Positions 1-8,309 of a stretch of 42,873 nucleotides of DNA are shown in pieces. Position 1 is the stretch's first letter, and each line of letters opens with the position of its first letter. Origin of the DNA: Nonomuraea basaltis (GTDB lineage Bacteria > Actinomycetota > Actinomycetes > Streptosporangiales > Streptosporangiaceae); the NCBI RefSeq assembly GCF_005893125.1, contig NZ_VCJS01000107.1, positions 1 to 42,873 of the forward strand, read 5' to 3'. A program made the position numbers and the translations under genes. A model generated the notes under the pieces. The model did no database searches, was not told the origin of the DNA, and saw only the letters and a program-made list of their open reading frames with translations.

Positions 1-140
1 CTCGAGGGCCATCGCCGGCGTCGTCGTCCTGGAGGTCGTGCATGGTCATGGTCACCGAAGGTAGTACCTGTTCTCGCCCTGCTCTACCAGCTTGGGGTGT
101 TCATCCTGTTTGTCTCAGTAGAGCCTGACACAGAGGGCCC

Positions 141-511
141 ATCGCCGAACGGGCCGCATCCATCGCCAGCGAGATCATCAGAACCAAAACTCCCGGCATC
201 GTCACCGGCAAGGGCGACCGCGACATGGCCACCGAGGTGGACTACGCCGTGGAGCACGCCGTACGCGAATTCCTAACTCGAGAAACACCCGAGATAGGAT
301 TCCTCGGCGAAAAGGAAGGCGTCAGCCGCACCGGTGACGGCCTGGGGTGCTCGACCCGGTAGACGGGACGGCCAACTTCAGCCCTGGACCACCGAGCACC
401 GTAGTGGCAGCAGCTATCTCCTACGGGCCTCGTTCCAGACCCTTGCCAGAACAAGTGGCGACCCGAGGCGCCTACAGCGTCGCTACGCGATGGCGCAAGC
501 GCCACCCTTGA
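141..511 (+). pseudogene. Inositol monophosphatase family remnant, frameshifted
   Basis: The plus-strand frame from 141 reads as the N-terminal part of an inositol-monophosphatase-like phosphatase, with KGDRDMATEVDYAVE followed by GFLGEKEG, which carries the first metal-ligand glutamate region. At about 345 one base appears to be missing. The +1-shifted frame then gives VLDPVDGTANFS, the family's WVLDPVDGTxNF metal-binding motif without its Trp codon. After that motif the match fades, and the frame stops at 509-511, far short of the usual 250-270 residues. It is a decayed 5' fragment lying left of the first tRNA-derived repeat. Bases 1-140 show no gene I can recognise. Confidence 0.75.
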
Positions 512-547
512 CCCGAATCACGGGCACGAGTCGCCGATCCTTTGCAG

Positions 548-1174
548 CTATCGGGAGCGGGGAGAGGCCTGGGCGAGGCGGTCGTTAACCAAGCGCTGCC
601 GTTCCGCCGAAAGACCGCGAGCAGTCATAGCCCTATCCAGAAGATCAGCATCGAACCCCTGCGCCGCCATGTGGTCGAGGAGAGGTTCGTATCGATCGGG
701 CCGATCACGCAAGAGTTCTGTGGCCAACCGCAGTTCCAGACGCACCACAGGAACACGATGCGCGCCACACTTGATCAAGACGTAGTGCTGCCACGGGCCA
801 CGGCCAACGCACTCCATCCCATCGGAGTCGGTCTCCTGCTCAACCGTGCTGATCTCTACATGGACCCCGCTCACCTCGTACCTAGCGAAATACTGCGAAC
901 TCTCGGGGAGCCAAGATGCCGCATACAGGCACGGGAAGGACGAGAGAGCGGCAGCGAACACGTCCACGTCCTCCCGCCGAGCCACCAAGACGTCAACATC
1001 CCCGACAGGAAGATGAACACCTTGCAGCAGAGCGGCACCTGTGCCACCCACGCGGTACATCAGGTCGGCCCCCACAGCCTCCAGGGCAGTGAGAGTCGCC
1101 TCTAACGCCGACGTTACGTCCACCAGCCGCAGAGATGCCTCACCAGCTCCCATGACGATCAGCCTACCAATCAT
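548..1174 (-). CDS. Nucleotidyltransferase-fold protein
   Basis: This 208-residue protein has the signature of the DNA polymerase beta-like nucleotidyltransferase superfamily: a Gly-Gly turn at residues 43-44 (RVGGTGAALLQG), two spaced aspartates (D59 and D61 in GDVDVLV) and a later acidic residue (E107 in VHVEIST) that could complete the metal triad. The family transfers a nucleotide to a protein, RNA or small molecule; the substrate here cannot be told. ATG at 1174 is preceded by GGAGG at short spacing, and an internal ATG eight codons in is an alternative. The gene stands alone, without the HEPN partner typical of MNT/HEPN toxin-antitoxin pairs. It lies in the leftmost cassette before the first tRNA-Gly fragment. 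Confidence 0.6.
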   Translation of the reverse strand: MIGRLIVMGAGEASLRLVDVTSALEATLTALEAVGADLMYRVGGTGAALLQGVHLPVGDVDVLVARREDVDVFAAALSSFPCLYAASWLPESSQYFARYEVSGVHVEISTVEQETDSDGMECVGRGPWQHYVLIKCGAHRVPVVRLELRLATELLRDRPDRYEPLLDHMAAQGFDADLLDRAMTARGLSAERQRLVNDRLAQASPRSR

Positions 1175-1203
1175 GAGCCTCCAAGGTCACGACTCTGGTT
1201 GTC

Positions 1204-1223
1204 GGGCCATTAGCGAGCCATTA
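1204..1223 (+). repeat. Arm-type direct repeat left of tRNA fragment 1
   Basis: The word GCCATTA occurs twice 11 bp apart, about 85 bp left of the first tRNA-Gly fragment. A conserved ACGGTCACTCG follows at 1247-1257. Tandem words at one helical turn beside a core site are what arm-binding sites of tyrosine integrases look like. The assignment is inferred. Confidence 0.45.
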
Positions 1224-1307
1224 ACCCCGGTGACGAGGGGTCAATCACGGTCACTCGGGACCGGTCTCCCGCCCAGCTCAGAGCCGCGACGACGGGTGAT
1301 CGTGGCA

Positions 1308-1353
1308 GTTCCCAAGCTGACAGCGCGGGTTCGATTCCCGTCACCCGCTCTCA
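1308..1353 (+). repeat. tRNA-Gly(CCC) 3' half, att core copy 1
   Basis: It starts in the anticodon loop (TTCCCAA, anticodon CCC) and continues through the 3' anticodon strand, variable loop, T-arm (GCGGGTTCGATTCCCGT) and 3' acceptor strand (CACCCGCT). The 5' half is absent, so it is not a functional tRNA. After the discriminator it reads CTCA rather than CCA. Near-identical copies follow at 2712, 8264 and 10163 in the same orientation, as expected for att sites left by elements that integrate into the 3' end of a tRNA gene. Confidence 0.85.
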
Positions 1354-1397
1354 GACTGAAAAGCCAGGTCGTCCGCGCTTCATGTCCGCTGAAGAGG

Positions 1398-2216
1398 TCA
1401 TCGTGTGCGGACTAGACAAAACACGTTGGCTTGCGCCTCTGAGTGTTCGCTGCTCCAGTGGCTAACCATGACCTCATTCTGGGCGCATCGACTGTTGTCC
1501 GGCGACTCGGAATCCAACTCTGCACGGGTTGCGACGGCCTTCTTAGTGATCTTCCATGCAGCAGTTGCGTCAGCACACGGGACCACCTTGTAGTCCGTGT
1601 AGGTGCCGCCGGTAACGCAGTCGTTGACCTTAGCGGTTTGGTAGAAGTCGACTACTGGGGAACTAACGTCGTCGGCTTCCGCATTGGCGTGCTGACTTGC
1701 TGCCGCGGTAGCGGCCCATGCTAGGCAGTAGACGGTCGCCTTGGCATTGTCATCCTCTTCTGAGTAGGCGGTAGTCCTCTCGCCCTCGGGGCAGATGTCG
1801 CCGCCGTTGGCCATTCTGGCGTTAAAGGCGGCCATGGTCATGTCGGTGAAGACATGTGTGATCCTCTGGATCGCATCTGGGTCTGTACAGGCGACAATCT
1901 CGTGCTCTGTGTTCTTGCCAGCCTTTAGGCAGTCGCCGAGTTTGGCGTTCTTGGGTATGCCGGACCGGTCCGGCATCTCAGCCGAGACAACGGTGCGCGT
2001 GACTTGGCGAATCACGGCGCTGACGGCGAGCAGAGATCCTGCGACCAGAACGGCAATCCCAACTACGATGAGCATGATCCCTGGAGGGCGAAGCCGTCTA
2101 CGACGGACGGGATATGTCGTAGGCGCTGTCCAGGTCCCAGGAAATTGCTCGCTGTCACCTCCGCGCAGTACGGGCTCTTCCGGCTGCGACGACTGATCTC
2201 CGGGGGGTGTCGACAC
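1398..2216 (-). CDS. Membrane-anchored protein with two LppU-like Cys domains
   Basis: The 272-residue protein has a proline-rich cytosolic N-terminus (1-40), an Arg-rich stop and one transmembrane helix (about 46-70), then an exported part built from two tandem copies of one domain. Each copy opens with GDCL or NDCV and has four cysteines: C96, C110, C142 and C164, then C200, C214, C244 and C267, with nearly the same spacings. This fits the LppU/SCO3897 group, small exported domains with presumed disulfides and no known activity. GTG at 2216 follows AGGAG at about 8 nt. It is the only gene between tRNA fragments 1 and 2. Function is unknown; a binding or cell-envelope role is a guess. Confidence 0.7.
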   Translation of the reverse strand: MSTPPGDQSSQPEEPVLRGGDSEQFPGTWTAPTTYPVRRRRLRPPGIMLIVVGIAVLVAGSLLAVSAVIRQVTRTVVSAEMPDRSGIPKNAKLGDCLKAGKNTEHEIVACTDPDAIQRITHVFTDMTMAAFNARMANGGDICPEGERTTAYSEEDDNAKATVYCLAWAATAAASQHANAEADDVSSPVVDFYQTAKVNDCVTGGTYTDYKVVPCADATAAWKITKKAVATRAELDSESPDNSRCAQNEVMVSHWSSEHSEAQANVFCLVRTR

Positions 2217-2591
2217 GCCGGGGCTCCTCTCACGATCACTTATTGCTCAGTCAAACGTTCCGATGACCAACTGAGGTTCCAGCTATACCAGAGGCAATTT
2301 CAGGACCGACGATGGGACTGGCGTTGAAGATGCATCGCTGTGCTCCTCGGCGTGTCGGCCGCGTGTCTCTAACAGGAGCGATCTACGCGATCTCACAGGG
2401 TCTCGCAATGGAATTTCACACTCTGTCATTTCAGATAAGCCATCAGTCACTTCCGGCGGATGTCGGCCAGTTCTCGAACCGGCAGCGCGCCGTGTAGATC
2501 AATCCAGATTCAGCCAGTGTTTTCCCTGGTCAACAAGATAGGCGAACGGTTCAACTCGCCCCTCGTACAGTGGCGCCTTCCTCGGCGACCT
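2217..2591. other. Intergenic stretch with no recognisable gene
   Basis: Between the LppU-like gene and the arm repeats of tRNA fragment 2 I see only short open frames without family signatures or convincing ribosome sites. It probably holds the promoter of the minus-strand gene, but no clear -10/-35 pair stands out. Confidence 0.5.
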
Positions 2592-2612
2592 CGTGCCCGT
2601 TGCGTGCCCGTT
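2592..2612 (+). repeat. Arm-type direct repeat left of tRNA fragment 2
   Basis: The word CGTGCCCGTT occurs twice 11 bp apart. The flank that follows, including CTCACGGTCACTCGACC, closely matches the core-less flank at 10312-10411. Confidence 0.5.
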
Positions 2613-2711
2613 CGCAGAGCGATCAGCGGGAACTCAGGGCACTCACGGTCACTCGACCGGCATACGCGCAGGTCAGCGTTTTCCCAGCTCAAGCCGTGTG
2701 ATCTTGAAAGA

Positions 2712-2757
2712 GTTCCCAAGCTGACAGCGCGGGTTCGATTCCCGTCACCCGCTCTCA
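2712..2757 (+). repeat. tRNA-Gly(CCC) 3' half, att core copy 2
   Basis: It is identical to copy 1 from the anticodon loop to the acceptor end, again ending CTCTCA. Its right flank (GAAAG then AGGTAGACCGATGGA) is shared with the right flank of copy 3, so homology extends beyond the tRNA into element DNA. Confidence 0.85.
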
Positions 2758-2828
2758 GTGTGAAAGTTTAGGTAGACCGATGGACTCGATACCCGGGCTT
2801 TGATCTTGTCGGGGCTTGATTTCACTCG

Positions 2829-2848
2829 CGTGCCAGATTCGTGCCAGA
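2829..2848 (+). repeat. Arm-type direct repeat right of tRNA fragment 2
   Basis: The word CGTGCCAGA occurs twice 11 bp apart. The same doubled word, also at 11 bp, lies left of copy 4 at 10041-10060, which suggests that 2712 and 10207 are the two ends of one element. Confidence 0.5.
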
Positions 2849-2873
2849 CCAGTTGATCTTACAGGCCATTACG

Positions 2874-2891
2874 GGCCATTAGCCCACGGGT
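2874..2891 (+). repeat. Second arm-type repeat right of tRNA fragment 2
   Basis: The word GGCCATTA occurs twice 10 bp apart. It is the same word family as the repeat at 1204-1223 and overlaps the stop codon of the minus-strand remnant that follows. Confidence 0.4.
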
Positions 2892-3019
2892 ACGAGCACC
2901 TCGGCCGCGCCGTCGTCCCCCTCGTCGTCCTTGGGTTTGATGATCAACCGCCATGATTCCCGGGCATCACCAGCCCGAGTACGCCCAACCACGATCAGCC
3001 AGACCCTTGACTTGCGGTT
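2889..3019 (-). pseudogene. C-terminal gene remnant of unknown family
   Basis: A minus-strand frame opens just after a stop near 3020 and ends TAA at 2889-2891. Its roughly 43 codons look like coding sequence: VWLIVVGRTRAGD, then WRLIIKPKDDEGDD, then VLVPVG. There is no start codon or upstream domain, so it looks like the end of a longer gene cut near 3020. I do not recognise the family. Its position beside an att site would suit an integration or transfer gene, but nothing in the residues shows that. Confidence 0.35.
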
Positions 3020-3128
3020 TCAGATTGAAACGAGCCCCATGGCGGTACGAATCTCCTCTGTCTTGCCTGGAGTGGAACTGCCTTTGTGGCAGTTACCGGC
3101 CTGGCTATGACGATCATGGCGTCTTCGT

Positions 3129-5927
3129 TTAGATGTGGTTCTTGACCGCGAAGGGCGGAGCGGGATTCTCGTCCTCAAGCAACTGCCCAGCTTCCTCAGG
3201 GGTGCTGAGCCCGGCCTCCAGCAGCAGGTCGAGTGACTGCCGCCAGTGCAGCCGAGCCTCGGTCCGCCGCCCCAGGTCGTGCAGGGTGCGGCCGAGCCAC
3301 CAGTGCGACAGCGCCGTACCGAAGTCGAGTTCGGCCTCGCCCTGAAGCTCGATGGCCGTCCGGTAGGCGCTTTCCGCCTCGGCGAGCCGGCCTGCGGCCC
3401 GGTAGGCGTCGGCGAGCGTGTCGTGGGACGTCGCCGCGCCCGGGCCGGTGGGATCGGGGCACATGTCCAGTGCTGTGCGGGCCTCCTCGATCGCCTCCTC
3501 GAAGCGGCCCTGCCGGTAGTAGACATGCACCCGGTTGTTGAGCACGACGGCCTCCTTCTCCCGGAGACCGGTCTGCTGGGAGATGGACTGGCTGGCGGCA
3601 AGCGCCGACAGGGCTTCGTCGTAGCGGCCCATCATCGTGTAGGTGATGCCGAGGTCGTTGTACGTCCCCGCCTTCTTCAGCGGCAGGCCGGCCTTGTCCC
3701 AGCAGTTGAGCGCACGCTCCAGGTGCTCAACGGACTCGGTGTGGCGGCCCTGCTCCGCGAGGATGTAGCCCAGGTCGGTGAGGAGCCGTGCTTGGCCGGG
3801 CAGGTCTCCACGGCGCACGGCGAGCTCCAGCGCGCTCTCGCAGACCTCGGCGAGCTCGCCGAACCAGCCTCTGCGCCAGAACAGCGCGGTAAGGCAGCCG
3901 TTGAGGGCCAGCGCGACCTCGGGGTGTTGCGAGTTCACGGCCTGCCGGGCCAGCTGCAGCAAGTTGTCGCGCTCCGCGGAGAGCCAGTCGTTGGCCTCCC
4001 TCAGCGTCGCTATAGCTACCTCCGGAAGGTCCATCGACTCCCGGAGCGAGTGCAGGCTCGAGTCGATCAGCAAGCACGCGGCATCCGCGGCGGCCACATA
4101 GTGGAGGAGCGCGCGGCGAATGGCCCCGGTTTGCACCGCCTGGTCGATCTGCTCCGCCTGCTCGCGGGCATGGAGGCGGAGCAGATCGTGCATGCGGTGG
4201 CGGCCGAGCCCGGCGGGTTCCAGCAGCCGAGCTGCCAGCAGCGCCTCCAGCGCGGTCTCGGCGCGCGGCTCGAACCATCCGGCCAGGGCGCCAGCGCTCG
4301 CGGCCGTGTGAATGCTGCTGTCGAGCAGGCCGAGCAGCGGAAAGAGCGCAGCGGGATCGGCAGCCAGGTGGGCCTGTCCGACCGTGATGCTCGCTCGGAC
4401 CGCCAGGTCGTCGTGTTCGAGCGCGTCGAGGCGGCGGGTGGCGTCGGCGAGCTGGCCGGCCAAGTGCGTGAGCGTCCAATCGGGCCGCGCGGCCAGGCGG
4501 GCCGCTGCGATGCGCAGCGCCAGCGGTAAGGCGTCGCACAGCCGTACGATCTGGGCCGCTGCCTCGGGCTCGGCCGCTACCCGGTCGGCGCCCGCGACGC
4601 GGCTTAGCAGCTCCATGCCCTCCTGGTGGCGGAGCCCGGTTAGGTGCAGGTGGCTGGCGACGTCCAGCGAGGTCATGGCCTGCCGACTGGTCGTGATCAC
4701 CACGCAGCCAGGACCCGCGGGTAGCAAGGGTCGCACCTGGCGGGCGTCGAGGGCGTTGTCGAGCACGATGAGCAGGTTGCGGGCCGCGGTGAGCGAGCGG
4801 TAGCGGGCAGCCGCCTCCTGAGGATCGGTGGGCACGGCGGTGCCCGCAAGGCCGAGCGAGCGCAGCATCCGCCCGAGCGCCTCTGCCGGCGCCATCGGCT
4901 GCCGCCCGGCGGTGGAGCCGAGCAGGTCGACGTAGAGCACCCCGTCGGCGAAGCGACCGGCGACGGCGTGCGCAGCCCGTACGGCGAGCGCGGACTTGCC
5001 GATCCCGCCCGGCCCATCGATCGCGGCGACCACCGGCGCACCGCCCTGCCCAGTGAGCAGCCGGTGCAGCCATGCCAGCTCAGCAGTTCTGCCCGTGAAG
5101 GCGCGGGTGTCGGCGGGCAACTCGGCCGGGACGACGGCCTGGCCGAGCACCGCACGCCCGACGGGCTCCCCGAGATCAAGGGCCGGGTCATGGGCCAACA
5201 CAGCCCGATGCAGGCGCTGCAGGGCAGGCCCGGGCTCGATGCCGAGCTCCTCGACCAGGACGCGGCGGGTGTCCTGGTAGACAGCCAGTGCCTCCGGCAC
5301 CCGGCCGGAGCGATACAGCGCCAGCATCAGCTGGGCACGCGGGCGTTCTCGCAGCGGCGCCGCCGCAATGTGCGCGATGAGCTCCGGTACCGCCATGTGG
5401 TGGTCGCCTCCGGCTAGCCGCAGGCCGACGTGGTCCTCCACGGCGCTCAGCCGCTCCTCCTCCAGTCGCGCGGACTCCGACCGGACCCACGCCCCGGCCA
5501 CGTCAGCCAGGGCCTGGCCCCGCCACAGCGACAGCGCCCGGCGGAAGAAGGCGTCGGCGGCGGCGAGCTCATTCTGGGCCTGCGCGGCCCGCGCACGCTT
5601 GACCAGGCTCGCGAACAGGTGCGTATCGACTTGCTCACCAGGCAGCTCCAGGCGGTAGCCGCGGGAGGCGGTGACGATGAGCTCGCTCCCGTGATACGGC
5701 GCGAGCAGCTCGCGCAGCTTGGACACTACGATGTGGAGCTGCTTGCCCGCTGTGGCCGTCACGCTGTCACCCCAGACGTCGGCCACCAATTGATCGGCCG
5801 TGACCACTAAGCCCGGCTCCATCGCCAGCCGCGCCAGCAAGCTGACGCGCCGCGCCCCGATCACCGGGATGGCTTCGCCGCCGACAGCGATCTCGAACGG
5901 GCCAAGACATCTGATTGACAGGACCAT
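3129..5927 (-). CDS. AfsR/SARP-family regulator with NB-ARC and TPR domains
   Basis: The protein is about 932 residues from the chosen start, a common length for AfsR-type activators. In order it shows a winged-helix DNA-binding domain (from LGPFEIAVGG to the GYRLEL wing, about 1-95), a bacterial transcriptional activation domain (about 100-250, ending ELGIEPGPALQRLHRAVL), an NB-ARC STAND ATPase with Walker A DGPGGIGKSAL near residue 310 and LLIVLDNALDA as Walker B, and C-terminal tetratricopeptide repeats with N-Y/G-A-L patterns. The ATG at 5927 begins MVLSIRCLGPFE and follows GGGAG; the open frame runs 67 codons further upstream but lacks domain content. Such proteins switch on secondary-metabolite or differentiation genes after a ligand or phosphorylation signal. 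No biosynthetic cluster adjoins it here. Confidence 0.88.
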   Translation of the reverse strand: MVLSIRCLGPFEIAVGGEAIPVIGARRVSLLARLAMEPGLVVTADQLVADVWGDSVTATAGKQLHIVVSKLRELLAPYHGSELIVTASRGYRLELPGEQVDTHLFASLVKRARAAQAQNELAAADAFFRRALSLWRGQALADVAGAWVRSESARLEEERLSAVEDHVGLRLAGGDHHMAVPELIAHIAAAPLRERPRAQLMLALYRSGRVPEALAVYQDTRRVLVEELGIEPGPALQRLHRAVLAHDPALDLGEPVGRAVLGQAVVPAELPADTRAFTGRTAELAWLHRLLTGQGGAPVVAAIDGPGGIGKSALAVRAAHAVAGRFADGVLYVDLLGSTAGRQPMAPAEALGRMLRSLGLAGTAVPTDPQEAAARYRSLTAARNLLIVLDNALDARQVRPLLPAGPGCVVITTSRQAMTSLDVASHLHLTGLRHQEGMELLSRVAGADRVAAEPEAAAQIVRLCDALPLALRIAAARLAARPDWTLTHLAGQLADATRRLDALEHDDLAVRASITVGQAHLAADPAALFPLLGLLDSSIHTAASAGALAGWFEPRAETALEALLAARLLEPAGLGRHRMHDLLRLHAREQAEQIDQAVQTGAIRRALLHYVAAADAACLLIDSSLHSLRESMDLPEVAIATLREANDWLSAERDNLLQLARQAVNSQHPEVALALNGCLTALFWRRGWFGELAEVCESALELAVRRGDLPGQARLLTDLGYILAEQGRHTESVEHLERALNCWDKAGLPLKKAGTYNDLGITYTMMGRYDEALSALAASQSISQQTGLREKEAVVLNNRVHVYYRQGRFEEAIEEARTALDMCPDPTGPGAATSHDTLADAYRAAGRLAEAESAYRTAIELQGEAELDFGTALSHWWLGRTLHDLGRRTEARLHWRQSLDLLLEAGLSTPEEAGQLLEDENPAPPFAVKNHI

Positions 5928-6351
5928 CTGGCCGCTCCCATCCGTAATTCGGTGAGATGCGGCAGTGTAGAAGGGCAACCTTAGGGTTCGCATCCGGTTG
6001 ATCGCCCAACACCGAGTCCGCGTACCAGCTCGGCATTCATCCTCGCCTACTGCACACCATGCCGACGGATGCCGCCACGAGCGATCGGCTGTCGAACGCC
6101 CCGGAGCCACCGGGGGCGCTCGATGCAACGTGCCTCACATGCCAGAAAAGATCATTCCCCTCTGACCTGCGAGAAGAGGCCAGCAACCCAAGATAGGTCT
6201 GGCCGCACTGACTGATCTCGCCGCGCTCGCCCAACGAGGGAGATAGACGAAGGTCGCGCGCCTTGACGGCTCGGCTAACGATCGTCATTCGCCGGACTGG
6301 CAGGCACCTGACTTGTTACGTTCCGGTTCGAGCACCTCGTGAGAATGCGCC
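5928..6351. other. Intergenic stretch upstream of the AfsR-type gene
   Basis: I find no supported gene. Open frames here are extensions or shadows without family signatures. It should hold the minus-strand promoter of the AfsR-type regulator, but I cannot fix one. Confidence 0.45.
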
Positions 6352-6493
6352 AGGTCTTCAGGGCGGCGAAGCCGTGCTCGACGAGTCGCTCGACCTGCTT
6401 CGCGAGGCCCGCCTCCTGACCCCCGTCGAGGTGGCGGCCTACCTCGCACGGCCCGTCCCGGACACGCCGGAACCCATCAAGAACCAGCTGTGA
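6352..6493 (+). pseudogene. C-terminal tail of an AfsR/TPR regulator
   Basis: The plus-strand frame ending at 6493 reads ESLDLLREARLLTPVEVAAY and closes with PEPIKNQL. This parallels the end of the AfsR-type protein encoded at 3129-5927 (QSLDLLLEAGLSTPEEAGQL, closing AVKNHI). It therefore looks like the last 45 or so codons of a second, related TPR regulator, in opposite orientation, with everything upstream lost. It ends 3 bp from the end of the converging phospholipase remnant. Confidence 0.6.
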
Positions 6494-6496
6494 GCG

Positions 6497-6757
6497 CTAC
6501 TTCCCGCCCAGTGTGACAGCGGCGTAAAACTCCCACGCCACGACCTTGCAGGCGGCTTTCTTCACCGTGAAGAGACCGTCGCACGATCTGAGCATGTCGC
6601 TGGAGAACGCCTTGTCGACAGTCCTCTTGTATTGGCTCTTCCACTGCTCGGAGCTCGCGAGCTTCCTGACGTTGTAATAGGCGAAGTCGTGCCGGGCGCA
6701 GGGCACGCGGAGACGCTTGATCTCTCCAGACAGCGCGGTGCTCAGTCGGTGATCGCT
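6497..6757 (-). pseudogene. 5'-truncated prokaryotic phospholipase A2
   Basis: The minus-strand frame contains VPCARHDFAYYN, the His-Asp catalytic motif of secreted actinobacterial phospholipases A2, which hydrolyse the sn-2 ester of phospholipids with calcium. It is followed by the family's VDKAFSSDMLRSC helix, a second cysteine region (KAACKV) and AWEFYAAVTLGGK at the end. The signal peptide and the first helices, including the calcium loop, are missing. The frame runs into the 3' end of the STM4015-family gene, and the earliest usable start is a GTG at 6706, right before the catalytic motif. The known Streptomyces enzyme is about 122 residues when mature; only about 70-85 remain here. It cannot be exported as it stands. 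Confidence 0.7.
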
Positions 6758-7857
6758 GGGAAGTACGAGTCGGGCTCCCAGCCGTCCTCGACACCCGAAT
6801 CCTCAGGGTCACTCCAGTCGTCCCAATCGTCGAGTTCCTGGCGGTCGTTGGTGTTGACTTCGACCCCGGCATCGGCGAACTGGGTGCGGACCCGTTCGGT
6901 CATCTCCTCCGACATGTAATGGTGGTGCAGGTCGAGCCGATCCAGGTTGCGGAAGATCGGGGTGTCCAGAAGGACGCGGGCGCCCTTGTCGGTGAGGGTG
7001 CCCAAGGACAGGTCGAGGGCGGCCAGCCGGCGCGTGATGGGGGCGTCGGCCAGCGCGGTGACCAGCTCGTCGGTGTCCTGGCCATTGCGCAGACCGAGGT
7101 GCTTCAGCGCGGGGAAGACCGAGCCCGACAGCACTGGTGCCAGATCGGCGGGTCTGGCGCCGTCGTTGTCCGCCGAGCCGAGGAAGAGCTCCAGGTGCCC
7201 CAGTGCAGGGAGCTCGGAGGCCAGAACGCTGCGTACCACGACCGGATCCAGCCGGTGGGATTGAAACGTCAGGCGGCGCAATCCTTCGTGACGCGGTACG
7301 TTCCACGCGAGCCGGAAGGTCTGGATCCCTTGGAACACCATATGGTCGGCCCCCCGGACGGCGAATTCGGTCAACCTGGGGAAGGTCGCCAACAGCGGTG
7401 AAACATCGGTCTGTGCGACCCAGGAGATCTTCCTGGTCTCCGTCACGATAACCTCGCCGAAGAACAGCGCGCTCAGCGCGGGAAACTCCGCGAAACGCTC
7501 GATCAACAGGTCGCGCACCTCGTCGGGCCTGTCGTTGGCCAGCCCGGGATTCCAGCAGTCGCCGATGATCAGTGAGGTGATGCCCGTGGTGTCGATCTCG
7601 CGGACAAAGCGCTCAAGGTAATCCCGGAAGCATTCCTCGTCCCCGCCGCTCTCCAACCGCAACCGCCACGCGTACGCGCTTGGATCGGCTTTCGCCGCGG
7701 CGAACCGTTCATCGGGAGGCAGCGAGTCGGGTTTGGGGCGGCCCTCCTTCTCCGCCTCGAACCCAGCATGCAGCAACTTGACGGCAAGCGCCTGCGTGGA
7801 CGGGAAGTCGATGGTCTCCAGCTCTGCGAATTCAGGCATGTACCCAAGGTTTGGCAT
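6742..7857 (-). CDS. STM4015-family leucine-rich-repeat protein
   Basis: The 371-residue protein matches the STM4015 family. It has an N-terminal alpha/beta part (about 1-90), the family motif KISWVAQTDVSPLLATFPRL near residue 145, leucine-rich repeats of the ribonuclease-inhibitor type (HLELFLGS, LKHLGLRNGQDTDELV, LAALDLSLGTLTDKGA, LDRLDLHHHYMS) and a strongly acidic tail rich in D, W and E. No enzyme residues are apparent; these repeats usually bind proteins. ATG at 7857 is used; a second ATG six codons in would remove nothing of substance. Its last bases join directly onto the broken phospholipase gene. The related Salmonella locus has STM4013/4014 neighbours, which are absent here. Confidence 0.8.
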   Translation of the reverse strand: MPNLGYMPEFAELETIDFPSTQALAVKLLHAGFEAEKEGRPKPDSLPPDERFAAAKADPSAYAWRLRLESGGDEECFRDYLERFVREIDTTGITSLIIGDCWNPGLANDRPDEVRDLLIERFAEFPALSALFFGEVIVTETRKISWVAQTDVSPLLATFPRLTEFAVRGADHMVFQGIQTFRLAWNVPRHEGLRRLTFQSHRLDPVVVRSVLASELPALGHLELFLGSADNDGARPADLAPVLSGSVFPALKHLGLRNGQDTDELVTALADAPITRRLAALDLSLGTLTDKGARVLLDTPIFRNLDRLDLHHHYMSEEMTERVRTQFADAGVEVNTNDRQELDDWDDWSDPEDSGVEDGWEPDSYFPAITD

Positions 7858-8157
7858 GTGCAGCCTTCCGGTCGTTTCGGGGTCAGAAACGACAGAGATG
7901 GAAAAGATCAGGGTCTATTGCGGCCCTTGGCGGCAGCCAGGCCGGCATGGGCATTGCCGGTCAACCCTAGGGAGCGGCGGTATGTGTGGGGTATACCGAT
8001 GATCGATCCACCTTGAAAGCCGGGCGAGGGATGACCGCCCTGGTGGCCCGCTCCCTGGCCCGCTTCCGCTTCGGGCGGGTTGACGGCAGACGCGAGGGTC
8101 AGGCGGATGAGGATGCGCGCGGAGCGCGAGAAACCTGAGCTCGTGGGGCCTGATCGT
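7858..8157. other. Intergenic stretch left of tRNA fragment 3
   Basis: No convincing gene is present. A plus-strand stretch at about 8030-8137 reads LARFRFGRVDG followed by an acidic, arginine-rich end before a TGA. It could be the tail of a lost element gene, but I cannot name it. Confidence 0.4.
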
Positions 8158-8178
8158 CGTGCAATTAACGTGCAATTA
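8158..8178 (+). repeat. Arm-type direct repeat left of tRNA fragment 3
   Basis: The word CGTGCAATTA occurs twice, 11 bp apart. It sits at the same distance from its core as the other pairs but is a different word, which suggests a different integrase specificity. Confidence 0.5.
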
Positions 8179-8263
8179 GACAGGGTGACGCGCGGTCAAC
8201 TACGGTCACCCACGTCCAGCCGTACGCCCAGCTCAGGGTCCCCCACAAGCCTTGATCCTTGCA

Positions 8264-8309
8264 GTTCCCAAGCCGACAGTGCGGGTTCGATTCCCGTCAC
8301 CCGCTCTCA
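8264..8309 (+). repeat. tRNA-Gly(CCC) 3' half, att core copy 3
   Basis: It has the same span as copies 1 and 2, with two substitutions (AGCCGACAGT for AGCTGACAGC) that weaken the anticodon-stem complement. It ends CTCTCA. The right flank shares GTAGACCGATGGA with copy 2, and a single GCCATTA word occurs at about 8382. Confidence 0.85.

Noticed and set aside
548..1174. MNT/HEPN toxin-antitoxin system
   Set aside because: The nucleotidyltransferase motif is present, but no HEPN-like neighbour exists on either side.
3246..4529. Long plus-strand frame of 427 codons
   Set aside because: It lies wholly antisense to the AfsR-type gene, has no domain signature, and arises from GC-rich codon bias. 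Similar antisense frames over the other large genes were also dropped.
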